From: Achromobacter xylosoxidans
Lineage (GTDB): Bacteria; Pseudomonadota; Gammaproteobacteria; Burkholderiales; Burkholderiaceae_B
DNA length: 64,000 nt
Assembly: GCF_002192695.1 (NCBI RefSeq)
Contig: NZ_MTLG01000115.1
Span: 1 to 64,000 of the forward strand
Reading direction: 5' to 3'
Under the pieces are notes generated by a model. It was not told the DNA's origin. It was given only the letters and a program-made list of their open reading frames with translations, and did not search any database. Both the position numbers and the translations under genes were made by a program. Numbering within the stretch: position 1 is the first letter of the stretch; every line of letters begins with the position of its first letter. Positions 16,951 to 25,322 of the stretch are shown in pieces.

Positions 16951-16981
16951 TAGTCGCTGAATTCGACTAATCAATGTCGAA
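16951..16981. promoter_or_regulatory. Overlapping dyads in the mexE/LysR divergent region
   Basis: TAGTCG (16951-16956) pairs with CGACTA (16964-16969), and TTCGAC (16962-16967) pairs with GTCGAA (16976-16981). The result is three alternating GTCG/CGAC half-sites, 53 bases before the LysR ATG. This is the sort of site a LysR dimer or tetramer would use; the half-site core GTCGA also occurs in the published MexT box, but the spacing differs. The remaining bases of the 384-base gap (16650-17033) show no gene. Confidence 0.4.
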
Positions 16982-17033
16982 ATCGGGTTATGCTCCGTCC
17001 ACACCGACTATTTCCCCAAAGGACACCGTCGCC

Positions 17034-18101
17034 ATGGACCGTTTTCAGGCTATGCAGGTGTTTGTGCGCGTCGTGGACGCCAATAGCTTCACCCGGGCGG
17101 CCGACAGCCTCTCGCTTCCGCGCACCACCGTCACCACCATCATCCAGAACCTCGAACGCCTGTTGGGCGTGCGCCTGCTCAACCGCACCACGCGCCGCAT
17201 CGGCCTCACACCCGACGGCGCCGGCTATTACCAGCACTGCGTGCGCATCCTGGCCGACGTCGAGGAAACCGAGGCCTGCTTCCAGGAAGCGGCCCTGCGC
17301 CTGAAGGGCCGGCTGCGCATCGACGCGCCTACCTGCATCGGGCGGCTGATCCTGATTCCCTCATTGTGTGATTTCCACGACAAATACCCCGACGTGGAGC
17401 TGGTGCTGGGCCTGGGCGATCGCCCGGTGGACATGGTGCAGGAGGCCGTGGATTGCGTGATACGCGCGGGCGAGCTGGAGGATTCCAGCCTGGTCGCGCG
17501 CCGCATCGGCACCCTGCAGAGCGTGACCTGCGCCTCGCCCACCTATGTGGCGCGCCATGGCCTGCCGCAGAGCATCGACGAGCTGCGCGACCATCACGCC
17601 GTGCACTATTTTTCCAGCCGCACCGGGCGCAATTGCGCCTGGGACTTCCGGGTCGATGGCAAGCACCAGGAAGTGGAAATGAAGGGCGTGGTGTCGGTGA
17701 ACGAGTCCGGCGCCTACCTGGACTGCGGGCTCAAGGGCTTCGGCCTGATCCAGACCCCGCGCTACATGGCGTTGCCGCACCTGCAATCGGGCGAGCTCAT
17801 CGAAGTGCTGCCGCAATGGAAGCCTAGCCCCACCGCGATTTCGGTGTTGTATCCGCAAAGCCGGCAACTGTCGCCCAAGGTGCGCGCCTTCACCGACTGG
17901 GCCGCCGAATTGTTCGCCAGCTGCCCGCTCCTGAGCGGCCGCGACGAGACCGATCCGGCCGCGGCCAGCTGCGGCGTTTATGCCCGCGGGGCTGGCCAGG
18001 CGAACGCCGTGGCGTCTGCCGCGCCCAGGCCGGCGCTGGAGGAATACCTGCCGCCGCGCCGCCGGACCGCGCGCGAAGAGGCCGCGGAGTACGCTTTGTA
18101 A
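17034..18101 (+). CDS. LysR family transcriptional regulator with long C-terminal tail
   Basis: A 355-residue DNA-binding regulator: winged HTH in residues 1-60 (FTRAADSLSLPRTTVTTIIQNLE), then the two-lobed effector domain to about residue 300. The family norm is about 300 residues; here a proline-, alanine- and arginine-rich tail of about 50 residues follows, ending RRRTAREEAAEYAL. The ATG at 17034 fits the HTH start and has AAAGGA upstream. It is divergent from the MexEF-OprN-like operon, as MexT is beside mexEF, so it is the likely regulator of the pump. By sequence it belongs to the broad CrgA-like branch rather than being a clear MexT. Confidence 0.88.
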   Translation: MDRFQAMQVFVRVVDANSFTRAADSLSLPRTTVTTIIQNLERLLGVRLLNRTTRRIGLTPDGAGYYQHCVRILADVEETEACFQEAALRLKGRLRIDAPTCIGRLILIPSLCDFHDKYPDVELVLGLGDRPVDMVQEAVDCVIRAGELEDSSLVARRIGTLQSVTCASPTYVARHGLPQSIDELRDHHAVHYFSSRTGRNCAWDFRVDGKHQEVEMKGVVSVNESGAYLDCGLKGFGLIQTPRYMALPHLQSGELIEVLPQWKPSPTAISVLYPQSRQLSPKVRAFTDWAAELFASCPLLSGRDETDPAAASCGVYARGAGQANAVASAAPRPALEEYLPPRRRTAREEAAEYAL

Positions 18102-18111
18102 AGTGTCCGGC

Positions 18112-18135
18112 GTGGAGGGCGGATGCGCCCTCCAC
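18112..18135 (+). terminator. Hairpin after the LysR gene
   Basis: A 10-bp perfect stem GTGGAGGGCG / CGCCCTCCAC encloses a four-base loop, ten bases past the LysR stop. No T run follows, so it is only a terminator-like structure. Confidence 0.45.
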
Positions 18136-18252
18136 CCTGGGAGCCACGGGAAACCCCGTAGTAAATACAGGCCTTGTGTCCCTCGAATTGCACGAAACGT
18201 CTGTATAGTCCGACAGTCAAAGCCTACAACGCCCTTACTGTCGGTCCGCTCC

Positions 18253-19353
18253 ATGCAGCCTGTACTACCCGCTTACCTGATCGCCCGTTGGCTTTTGTTG
18301 CTTGTGCTATTGGCGGGGGTGTATTTCCTCAGCGGATTCCTGGTCCCCGCGCTCGCCGCACTCATCATCGGCCTGGCCAGCTGGCCTCTGTACCAACGCC
18401 TGGTCGCCCGTTGCGGCGGCCGCACCGCGCTGGCCGCCTCGTTGGCGCTGCTGGTGGTGATCGTGGTGCTGATCGTGCCGATGTCGTTCGCGCTGTCTTA
18501 CGCCATCAAGGAAGCCAGCACCTTCTTCGCCTGGGCCATAGCGGCCAACCGCCATGGCGTGGACGTACCCAACTGGATCACCTCCATGCCCGTGGTGGGC
18601 GAGCGCCTGGGCCAGTACTGGGAATCCTATATCGGCCAGCCTCACGCGCTGGGCGCGCTGGTCGAGGCCGTCAGCGGCGAACACCTGGGCAATATCTACC
18701 GCATGGTCCTGGCGGCCACCGGCAACGTGTTCCAGCTGCTGCTGACCGTGCTGTTCATGTTGATCACGCTGTTCTTCGTCTACAAGGACGGCATCCGCAT
18801 GGTGGCCCAGCTGGATGTGCTGGGCGAACGCATCCTGCCGGCGCGCTGGCTGCGCTTTTCGCGCGTGGTGCCGGCCACCATCAATTCCACCGTCACCGGC
18901 ATGGGCCTGATCGCGCTGGGCGAAGGCGTGGTGCTGGGCATCGCCTACTGGGTGGCGGGCGTGCCGTCGCCCGTGCTGCTGGGCGTGGTCACGGGCTTCA
19001 TGGCGCTGATCCCCGGCGGCGCGCCGCTGTCGTTCACGCTGGTGTCGCTCTATCTGGTCGGTTCGGGCCATCTGGTGGCGGGCATCGCCCTGATGGTCTG
19101 GGGCAGCGTGGAACTCTTCATCGTCGACAAGACCCTGCGCCCGCGCCTGGTGGGCGGGCCGGTCAAGCTGCCTTTCCTGCCGACCTTCTTCGGCCTGGTG
19201 GGGGGCGTGAAGACGATGGGCATCGTCGGGCTGTTCGTAGGGCCGGTGCTGATGGCCCTGCTGGTGGCGGTGTGGCGCGAATGGGTGCACCATGAAGTCC
19301 AGGAGCGCGACGCCGCCCGCATCAACCCGCCCGCCCAACCCCCTGCAGCCTGA
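18253..19353 (+). CDS. AI-2E/PerM family membrane protein
   Basis: A 366-residue inner-membrane protein with about eight hydrophobic segments and the AI-2E family landmarks: the FFVYKDG loop near residue 175 and the PGGAPLSF motif near 255. Members are putative exporters or permeases (YdiK, PerM, TqsA); only some are linked to autoinducer 2, and no substrate can be read here. The ATG at 18253 is chosen because hydrophobic residues follow directly, whereas a longer reading would run back into the LysR gene. Five bases separate its stop from the next gene, so the two probably share a message. Confidence 0.85.
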   Translation: MQPVLPAYLIARWLLLLVLLAGVYFLSGFLVPALAALIIGLASWPLYQRLVARCGGRTALAASLALLVVIVVLIVPMSFALSYAIKEASTFFAWAIAANRHGVDVPNWITSMPVVGERLGQYWESYIGQPHALGALVEAVSGEHLGNIYRMVLAATGNVFQLLLTVLFMLITLFFVYKDGIRMVAQLDVLGERILPARWLRFSRVVPATINSTVTGMGLIALGEGVVLGIAYWVAGVPSPVLLGVVTGFMALIPGGAPLSFTLVSLYLVGSGHLVAGIALMVWGSVELFIVDKTLRPRLVGGPVKLPFLPTFFGLVGGVKTMGIVGLFVGPVLMALLVAVWREWVHHEVQERDAARINPPAQPPAA

Positions 19354-19358
19354 ATGCC

Positions 19359-20129
19359 ATGTTGTTGCCCGATGATCAGATAGCCGTCCTGCGCGAGCAG
19401 GGCTTCGTGGTGGCGCGCCAGTTCGCCAGCCCGGACCAGGTGGCGGCGCTGCGCGCCGTCGCCGAACGCCATTTGCGCGATTACGTCGCGCCCATCGAAT
19501 ACGAAGCCGACCTGCGCTACCCCGGCGCGCCCGAGTCGCGCGCCGCCGCAGGCGGGCTGACCGTGCGCCGGCTGCTCGGCGCCCATGGCCGCGATCCGTT
19601 GTTTGCGCAATGGGCCACGGATCCGCGCATCGGGCAGTGGCTGGGGCGCTACTTCGACGAAACGCCGGTGCTGTCCACCGTGCATCACAACTGCGTGATG
19701 ACCAAGCATCCCGCCTACGGCAGCCTGACGGGCTGGCACCAGGACATCCGCTACTGGTCGTTCTCCGACACGGACCTGGTGTCCACCTGGCTGGCGCTGG
19801 GTCCGGAAACGCGCGCCAACGGCGGCCTGTCGTTCATCCCGGGTTCGCACGCGGCCGCCTTTGCGCCGGAACAGTTCGACCAGCAGAAGTTCTTCCGCGA
19901 CGACGCGCCCCAGAATGCCGAATGGATCGCGCGCGCCGTCTGTCCCGAGTTGCAGGCCGGCGACGTGGTGTTCTTCCATTGCCGCACGCTGCACGCGGCC
20001 CAGGGCAACAGCAGCGACCGCGTGAAGCTGTCGGTGGTGCACACCTACCATCCACAGTCCTGTCATCCGCTGCCGGGCACGCGCTCGGCCAGCCAGCCGG
20101 GCGTGCCGCTGCCAGTTTCGGCAACCTGA
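19359..20129 (+). CDS. Phytanoyl-CoA dioxygenase (PhyH) family protein
   Basis: A 256-residue non-heme Fe(II)/2-oxoglutarate-dependent dioxygenase. The iron triad is readable: H127 and D129 in GWHQDIRYW and H212 in CRTLHAAQG, with R221 in place to hold 2-oxoglutarate. PhyH-family enzymes hydroxylate very different small molecules, so the substrate is unknown. It starts five bases after the AI-2E-type gene; a substrate shared with that membrane protein is conceivable but not shown. The convergent MFS gene ends 36 bases beyond its stop. Confidence 0.85.
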   Translation: MLLPDDQIAVLREQGFVVARQFASPDQVAALRAVAERHLRDYVAPIEYEADLRYPGAPESRAAAGGLTVRRLLGAHGRDPLFAQWATDPRIGQWLGRYFDETPVLSTVHHNCVMTKHPAYGSLTGWHQDIRYWSFSDTDLVSTWLALGPETRANGGLSFIPGSHAAAFAPEQFDQQKFFRDDAPQNAEWIARAVCPELQAGDVVFFHCRTLHAAQGNSSDRVKLSVVHTYHPQSCHPLPGTRSASQPGVPLPVSAT

Positions 20130-20165
20130 CGGTGACTGCGGCAGCCACCAACGCCCACGCCACCT

Positions 20166-21644
20166 TCACGATGAGCTATCAGTAGCGCCCCGCGCGCAGC
20201 GCCCCAGCCACCACAGCAGGGCCGCCGCGGCCAGGATCGCCCCGACATTGAACTGCATGGCGCTGGCGAAGGCGCGCGCATGGCGCTCAGCCGCGCTGGC
20301 ATCGGCATGGGCTTCCAGCGTGCCGGCATACAGCATCCCCGCCGCCGACACGCCCAGCGCCGCGCCCACTTGCTGCAAGGTCGACACCACGCCCGCCGCC
20401 ATGCCGGCCTGGCGGTCCTCCACCAACCCTAGCGCCAGGTTCACCAGCGGCGTATTGACGGCGCCTTGCGCGGCGCCCAGCCACACCAGCGCCGGCAACA
20501 GCGACCACGGCGCGAGGCTGGCGGCGGCCGCGCCGACCTGCAGCATCAAGGCGGCCGTGGCGCCGCCATACAGCAGCGCAGCCAGCGCAATGGCGCGCGT
20601 GCCGTAGGCTGCCACCAGCCGCGGCGCCGCCATCGATCCGGCCACGAAGCCCACGCTGGCAGGCGCGAAGATCAGGCCTGCCGTCAGCGCGTCCAGTCCG
20701 AAGCCTGTCTGCACCAGCAGCGCGTAGCAGAGGAAGATGGCGCTGGCGGTTGAGAACACCAGCAGCACCAAGAGGCAGCCGGCCGCGAAGCGCGGCTGCG
20801 CCAGCAAGGCCATGTCGACCAGGGGTGCGCCGCCACGGGCCGCGATGTGGCGCTGCATGCGCACGAACAGCGCCAGCGTGGCCAGCGCAGCCACGCCGCA
20901 CGCCACCGTCCATGCGGGCCAGTGCCGCTGCGGGCCTTCGATCAGCGCCAGCAGCAACAAGGTCAGGCCCGCGCCCACCAGCGCCGCGCCGGGCCAGTCC
21001 ATGCGCGCGCCCGAAGGCTCCCGCGATTCCGGGATGTGGCGGGCCAACCGCAACGCCAGCAGGCCCACCGGCACGTTGAGCAGGAAGATGCCGCGCCATG
21101 CCAAGCCGAACAGGTCCGCATGCACGATCCAGCCGCCCAGCACCTGTCCAGCGATGGCCGCCAGCCCCAGCGTCATGCCCAGCAAGCCGAAGGCGCGCCG
21201 CCGTTCGTGGCCCTGGTAGCTGACGCGGATCAGCGCATACACCTGCGGAAACAGCATGGCCGCCGCCATGCCTTGCAGGACGCGCGCGACGATCAGCGCG
21301 TCGGCCGTGGGCGCCAGGCCGCACAGCGCCGAGGCCAGCGCGAAGCCCGCCATGCCCAGCATGAACAGGCGCCGCCTGCCGTGGCGGTCGCCGAGCCGGC
21401 TGCCCGCGATCAGCAGCACGCCATAGGCCAGTTCGTAGGCGGCGATGATGAAGCTGATCTGCGCGAAGCTGGCGGACAGGGTGGATTGCATGCTGGGGAT
21501 GGCAACGTTCACCACGAACAGGTCGAAGATCGTGATGAAGCCGCCAGACAGCAGCACGGCCAGGCCCAGGCGGCCCAGGGCGGGCTGGCGGGTGGCGTGA
21601 AGATCAGGGCAGGCAAGCGCGGAGGAAGTCATGGAAAGCGCCAT
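20166..21644 (-). CDS. MFS transporter, DHA2 (EmrB/QacA) family
   Basis: An approximately 492-residue inner-membrane drug/proton antiporter with about 14 hydrophobic segments. The MFS motif A region reads GSRLGDRHGRRRLFMLG, and the motif C-like GLAAIAGQVLGGWI follows. The start is uncertain: the ATG at 21644 (MALSM) or 21632 (MTSSAL) are both possible, and a TTG at 21692 opens the frame further upstream but would add a leader without hydrophobic character. It is divergent from an MmyB-like regulator 85 bases away, the usual layout of an exporter with its own repressor. Confidence 0.88.
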   Translation of the reverse strand: MALSMTSSALACPDLHATRQPALGRLGLAVLLSGGFITIFDLFVVNVAIPSMQSTLSASFAQISFIIAAYELAYGVLLIAGSRLGDRHGRRRLFMLGMAGFALASALCGLAPTADALIVARVLQGMAAAMLFPQVYALIRVSYQGHERRRAFGLLGMTLGLAAIAGQVLGGWIVHADLFGLAWRGIFLLNVPVGLLALRLARHIPESREPSGARMDWPGAALVGAGLTLLLLALIEGPQRHWPAWTVACGVAALATLALFVRMQRHIAARGGAPLVDMALLAQPRFAAGCLLVLLVFSTASAIFLCYALLVQTGFGLDALTAGLIFAPASVGFVAGSMAAPRLVAAYGTRAIALAALLYGGATAALMLQVGAAAASLAPWSLLPALVWLGAAQGAVNTPLVNLALGLVEDRQAGMAAGVVSTLQQVGAALGVSAAGMLYAGTLEAHADASAAERHARAFASAMQFNVGAILAAAALLWWLGRCARGATDSSS

Positions 21645-21729
21645 CGGAGTGTCGATGGGCGCTATTCTGTAGAGGCTTTCAGCCTTATACAATTTAGCTG
21701 TTTATGCTATTACTGCTTGCAATAGACAC

Positions 21730-22620
21730 ATGACCGCGACCCTAGCTCCGAAGCGCCTGGACCGCACCCGCGCCGATCTGTCCGAATTCCTGCGCCTGCG
21801 CCGCGAACGGCTCAGTCCCGCCCAACTTGGGCTGCCCGCTGGCGGCCGCCGGCGCACGCCGGGATTGCGGCGCGAGGAAGTGGCCGCGCTGGCCGGCGTG
21901 GGCCTGGCCTGGTACACCTGGTTCGAACAAGGCCGCAACATCAGCGTGTCGGCCGGCTTTCTGGAAAACCTGGCGCGCGTGCTGCGGCTGGACGCCGCCG
22001 AGCGCCGCCACTTGTACCTGCTGGCGCATCAGCGCCCGCCGTCGGAACCGGGCCGCACCTGGTGCACGGTGCCGGCGCAAGTGCGCCGCCTGATGGACGA
22101 TCTGCCGGCGCGCCCCGCCTACATCCTGAACCTGCGCTGGGACGTGGTGGTATGGAACGCGGCGGCGGACCGGGTATTCAATTTTTCCGCGCAGGCGCCG
22201 GGGCGCAGGAACCTGCTGTGGATGCTGTTCGCGGATCCCGCGATGCGGGAACGGTTCGTGGACTGGCAGGCCCAGGCGCCCGCCATGCTGTCCACATTCC
22301 GCCGCGATTTCGTCAGTGCCGGCCAGGCGCCGGATGTGGGGGAGCTGGTGGACGAGCTGGAGCGCGTGTCGCCGGACTTCAAGACCTGGTGGCGCGAACA
22401 CGATGTGCATGGCGCCTGCATGGGCGAGCGCCGCCTGCGGCTGGAACCCCTGGGCGAGTTGGCGTTCGAGCATTCGACCTTGTCGGTGGACGAGAGCCGG
22501 CACTTGCGGCTGGTGGTCTATGCGCCCGCGCCGGACGAGCCCAAGGCGGCGGCCTTCGAGCGCTGGCTGGAGGGCCGCGCGACTGCCAGGCCTCAGTCCG
22601 CCCGTGGCACCAGCGAATAG
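21730..22620 (+). CDS. Helix-turn-helix regulator with MmyB-like ligand-binding domain
   Basis: A 296-residue regulator. The XRE-type HTH lies at about 10-90 (RTPGLRREEVAALAGVGLAWYTWFEQGRNISVS is the hallmark, given here only to mark about residues 40-75), followed by the MmyB-like PAS-fold domain for ligands (from about 105: PAYILNLRWDVVVWN). Such proteins typically control a neighbouring oxidoreductase or exporter. It is transcribed away from the DHA2 exporter, with an AT-rich 85-base spacer between, so it probably controls that gene and itself. Confidence 0.88.
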   Translation: MTATLAPKRLDRTRADLSEFLRLRRERLSPAQLGLPAGGRRRTPGLRREEVAALAGVGLAWYTWFEQGRNISVSAGFLENLARVLRLDAAERRHLYLLAHQRPPSEPGRTWCTVPAQVRRLMDDLPARPAYILNLRWDVVVWNAAADRVFNFSAQAPGRRNLLWMLFADPAMRERFVDWQAQAPAMLSTFRRDFVSAGQAPDVGELVDELERVSPDFKTWWREHDVHGACMGERRLRLEPLGELAFEHSTLSVDESRHLRLVVYAPAPDEPKAAAFERWLEGRATARPQSARGTSE

Positions 22621-22711
22621 GCGCGGCGTGGGTCTACGGAGCCGCGTCGGGCGGCTCCTATAGTCGGGGCTTCTTCATACCGCCGCGTCCCCGTGGACGC
22701 ATACGCCGCCC

Positions 22712-23605
22712 ATGTCCATCGCCACGCTTTCCCGCCGCCACGCCTTGTTGCTCCTGGGCGTGGTGGTGCTGGCCTGGGGCTTCACCTGGATCGTCAATAA
22801 GCAGCTGTTGCAGTACATGACGCCCATCTGGGCGGCGGCCGCGCGCAGCATCGCGGGCACGGCCGCATTGCTGGCGCTGGGTCTTGCGCTGCGCCGCGTG
22901 GCCCGGCCGGTCAAGGCCGACCTTCCCGTGATTCTCAGCGTGGGGCTGCTGCACATGGGCGCCTTCGCCGCGCTGGTCAGCCTGGGCATGCTGCATGTGC
23001 CGGCGGGCCGCTCGGCGGTGCTGGCCTACACCACCCCCTTGTGGGTGATCCCGGGCGCCTGGCTGTTCCTGGGCGAGTCCGTGGGCCCAGCCAGGCGAGC
23101 CGGGCTCGTGCTGGGCCTCTTGGGGCTGGTCGTCATCTTCAATCCCTTGGCCTTCGACTGGACGAATCGCGATGCGTTGCTGGGCAACGGCCTGATCCTG
23201 CTGGCGGCGCTGTGCTGGGCGGCCAACATCGTCTACGTGCGTGCGCACCGCTGGGTCACGCCGCCCTTCGAGCTCGCGCTGTGGCAGGCCTTGCTGGCCT
23301 CGGTCGTGCTGTCGGCCGTGGCCTATGCCGCCGAAGGCCCGCCGCAAGTGGCGTGGAGCGCGGACCTGGCGTGGCTGCTGGGCTATGCCGGCGTGTTCGG
23401 CATCGCGGTGGCGCACTGGGCTGCCGTGAATGTAAATCGTGCATTGCCCGCGGGCGTGACTGCCATCGGGCTGTTGGGGGTACCGGTGTTCGGCCTGCTG
23501 TGCTCGGCCCTGTTCCTGCGCGAGCCGGTCAGCGTTTCGTTGCTGGCGGGTATGGCGCTCATCGTGGGAGGCATCGCGGCAGGGGTGATCGAACGTCGCG
23601 CTTGA
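22712..23605 (+). CDS. EamA family (DMT superfamily) transporter
   Basis: A 297-residue inner-membrane protein with ten hydrophobic segments in two EamA halves (about 10-140 and 155-290). The family exports or imports small metabolites such as amino acids; the substrate is not readable. The ATG at 22712 leads straight into the first membrane helix (HALLLLGVVVLAWGFTW). Its stop codon overlaps the possible -35 box of the next gene's promoter. The 91-base gap before it carries a short GGAGCCG/CGGCTCC hairpin. Confidence 0.87.
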   Translation: MSIATLSRRHALLLLGVVVLAWGFTWIVNKQLLQYMTPIWAAAARSIAGTAALLALGLALRRVARPVKADLPVILSVGLLHMGAFAALVSLGMLHVPAGRSAVLAYTTPLWVIPGAWLFLGESVGPARRAGLVLGLLGLVVIFNPLAFDWTNRDALLGNGLILLAALCWAANIVYVRAHRWVTPPFELALWQALLASVVLSAVAYAAEGPPQVAWSADLAWLLGYAGVFGIAVAHWAAVNVNRALPAGVTAIGLLGVPVFGLLCSALFLREPVSVSLLAGMALIVGGIAAGVIERRA

Positions 23606-23663
23606 CGGCCGGACTATCGCAGGTATATCGTAAGATATATGTCGTAAGATATAACTCGTACGA
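23602..23663 (+). promoter_or_regulatory. Promoter and 14-bp-spaced operator array of the PadR regulator
   Basis: Three eight-base motifs start at exact 14-base steps: TCGTAAGA (23628), TCGTAAGA (23642) and TCGTACGA (23656, a perfect palindrome). The first is also inside TATATC-GTAA-GATATA (23624-23639), a six-base dyad. A candidate promoter TTGACG (23602-23607), 16-base spacer, TATATC (23624-23629) overlaps the first copy. The ribosome binding site GGAGG (23672-23676) follows. E. coli YqjI represses its own and yqjH promoters through repeated sites, so self-repression here is the natural reading. Confidence 0.65.
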
Positions 23664-23682
23664 TAGACACCGGAGGTAAACC

Positions 23683-24444
23683 ATGCGTGATGCCCAATTC
23701 CTTACCGCATTCGTGCGCCGAGCCCGCCAGAAGCCGCAGGGCCGCCACGATCGTTCCCATTCCCATCATCCCCATGCGCACCATCGCCACCACGGCGAAG
23801 GCCATGGCCACCATCAGCGCCACGCCGGCGCGGGCGGCGACTGGTTCTCCGGTCCGGCCGGCGAGCGTGGCGAAGGCGGCGGCTTTGGCGGTGGCTTCGG
23901 CGACGACGGCCGCGGGTGGACCCGCAGCCGCAAAGTCAGCGCCGACGACCTGCAACTGATGCTGCTGGGCCTGCTGGAAAAGAATCCCAGCCATGGCTAT
24001 GAGTTGATCAAGGCGCTGGGCGCGCTCAGCAACGGCTTCTACACGCCTAGCCCCGGCATGGTCTATCCCGCGTTGACCTACCTGGAAGAGCTGGGCTACG
24101 CCACCGTGGAGCAAGAGGGCGCGAAGAAGCGCTACCACCTGGCCGAGCCGGGCCGCGCGCACCTGGACGGCAACCGCGAGCGCCTGGCGCTGATGTTCAA
24201 CAAGCTCAAGCATGTGGCGCGCAAGATGGACTGGATGCGCCAGGCCTGGAGCGGCGAGCCGCGCAGCGTCGGCCCGGAAGGCGAAGACACCGCCACCGGC
24301 TGGCTGCCGGAATTCGTGGCCGCGCGCCAGGCGCTCAAGCGCGCATTGCTGGACCGCACCGACGCCTCGCCCGCGGAGCAGCGGCGCATCGCGGCCATCC
24401 TGGCCCGCGCCACTGAGGACATCAATGGGCAGGCCTGTTCCTGA
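23683..24444 (+). CDS. yqjI: PadR family regulator with histidine-rich N-terminus (YqjI-like)
   Basis: A 253-residue regulator. Residues 22-47 hold 13 histidines, then comes a glycine-rich linker, then a PadR winged helix (about 85-165; LMLLGLLEKNPSHGYELIKAL and GMVYPALTYLEELG) and a C-terminal helical dimerisation region. In E. coli, YqjI uses such a His-rich end to sense nickel and iron and represses yqjH. The next gene is the YqjH-type reductase, 22 bases on, which supports the same role: keeping iron reduction in step with metal supply. A good GGAGG lies ahead of the ATG. Confidence 0.88.
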   Translation: MRDAQFLTAFVRRARQKPQGRHDRSHSHHPHAHHRHHGEGHGHHQRHAGAGGDWFSGPAGERGEGGGFGGGFGDDGRGWTRSRKVSADDLQLMLLGLLEKNPSHGYELIKALGALSNGFYTPSPGMVYPALTYLEELGYATVEQEGAKKRYHLAEPGRAHLDGNRERLALMFNKLKHVARKMDWMRQAWSGEPRSVGPEGEDTATGWLPEFVAARQALKRALLDRTDASPAEQRRIAAILARATEDINGQACS

Positions 24445-24466
24445 AGACCTTATTCCTGGAGTATCC

Positions 24467-25282
24467 ATGACCCGCAACGACCTGAATGTCGAACGCGTCC
24501 GCCACAACCTGAAGATGCGCACGCTGACCGTGGCCAGCGTCGAACGCGTCGCCGGCCTGATGGCCCGCGTCACCTTCACTGGCGACGAGCTGCAGGACTT
24601 CGTGTCCGCTTCGTTCGACGACCACGTGAAGCTGTTCTTTCCCGCCGATCCGTCCTTGCCGCCGGCGCTGCCGGTGGTGACCCCGGACGGCATCAAGTTC
24701 CCGGAGGACATGCCCAAGCCCGCCGCCCGCGACTACACGCCGCGCTTTTTCGATGCGGCGCGCAAGGAACTCGTCATCGACTTCGTGCTGCACGGCGACG
24801 GCCCCGCATCCACCTGGGCCGAGCAGGCCAAGCCCGGCCAGCAACTCGGCATAGGCGGACCGCGCGGCTCCTTCGTCGTACCCACGGGCTTCGACTGGCA
24901 TGTGCTGATCGGCGATGAAACCGCCTTGCCCGCCATCGCCCGCCGCCTCGAAGAGCTGCCCGCCAGCGCGCAGGCGCTGGTGCTGATCGAAGTGCCGGAC
25001 GCCTCCAACGAAATCCCGCTGACGACCGCGGCGCAGGCTTCGGTGCGCTGGCTGCACCGCAACGGCACCGCGGCGGGCTACAGCACGCTGTTGCTGGAAG
25101 CGGCGCGCGAGCTGGCGCTGCCGTCGGGCGAGGGCTATGCCTGGGTCGCCGCCGAATCCGCCGCGGCCAAGGCTGTGCGGGAAATCATGGTGGCGCAGCA
25201 TGGCGTCGACAAGAGCCGCATCCGCGCCGCCAGCTACTGGAAGCGCGGAGCGGTAGCCGTGCACGAGTCGCACGAAGGCTGA
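24467..25282 (+). CDS. yqjH: Siderophore-interacting protein / ferric-siderophore reductase (YqjH-like)
   Basis: A 271-residue cytoplasmic flavoprotein of the SIP family, which reduces Fe(III) in imported siderophores with NAD(P)H so that iron is released. The FAD-binding motif RDYTPR (88-93) is clear, and the C-terminal half has the SIP nucleotide-binding domain with VAAESAAAKAVREI and a basic end SYWKRG. The ATG at 24467 follows CTGGAG. The gene is co-directional with and 22 bases after the YqjI-like regulator. Confidence 0.9.
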   Translation: MTRNDLNVERVRHNLKMRTLTVASVERVAGLMARVTFTGDELQDFVSASFDDHVKLFFPADPSLPPALPVVTPDGIKFPEDMPKPAARDYTPRFFDAARKELVIDFVLHGDGPASTWAEQAKPGQQLGIGGPRGSFVVPTGFDWHVLIGDETALPAIARRLEELPASAQALVLIEVPDASNEIPLTTAAQASVRWLHRNGTAAGYSTLLLEAARELALPSGEGYAWVAAESAAAKAVREIMVAQHGVDKSRIRAASYWKRGAVAVHESHEG

Positions 25283-25322
25283 GCGCCCCTCGAACCGCCG
25301 GCAGGCGCGAAGAGCAATAGCC

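Noticed and set aside
23621-23663. The TCGTA repeats as a CRISPR-like or simple tandem repeat
   Set aside because: Only three short copies with changing spacers, directly over a promoter; operator sites explain them better.
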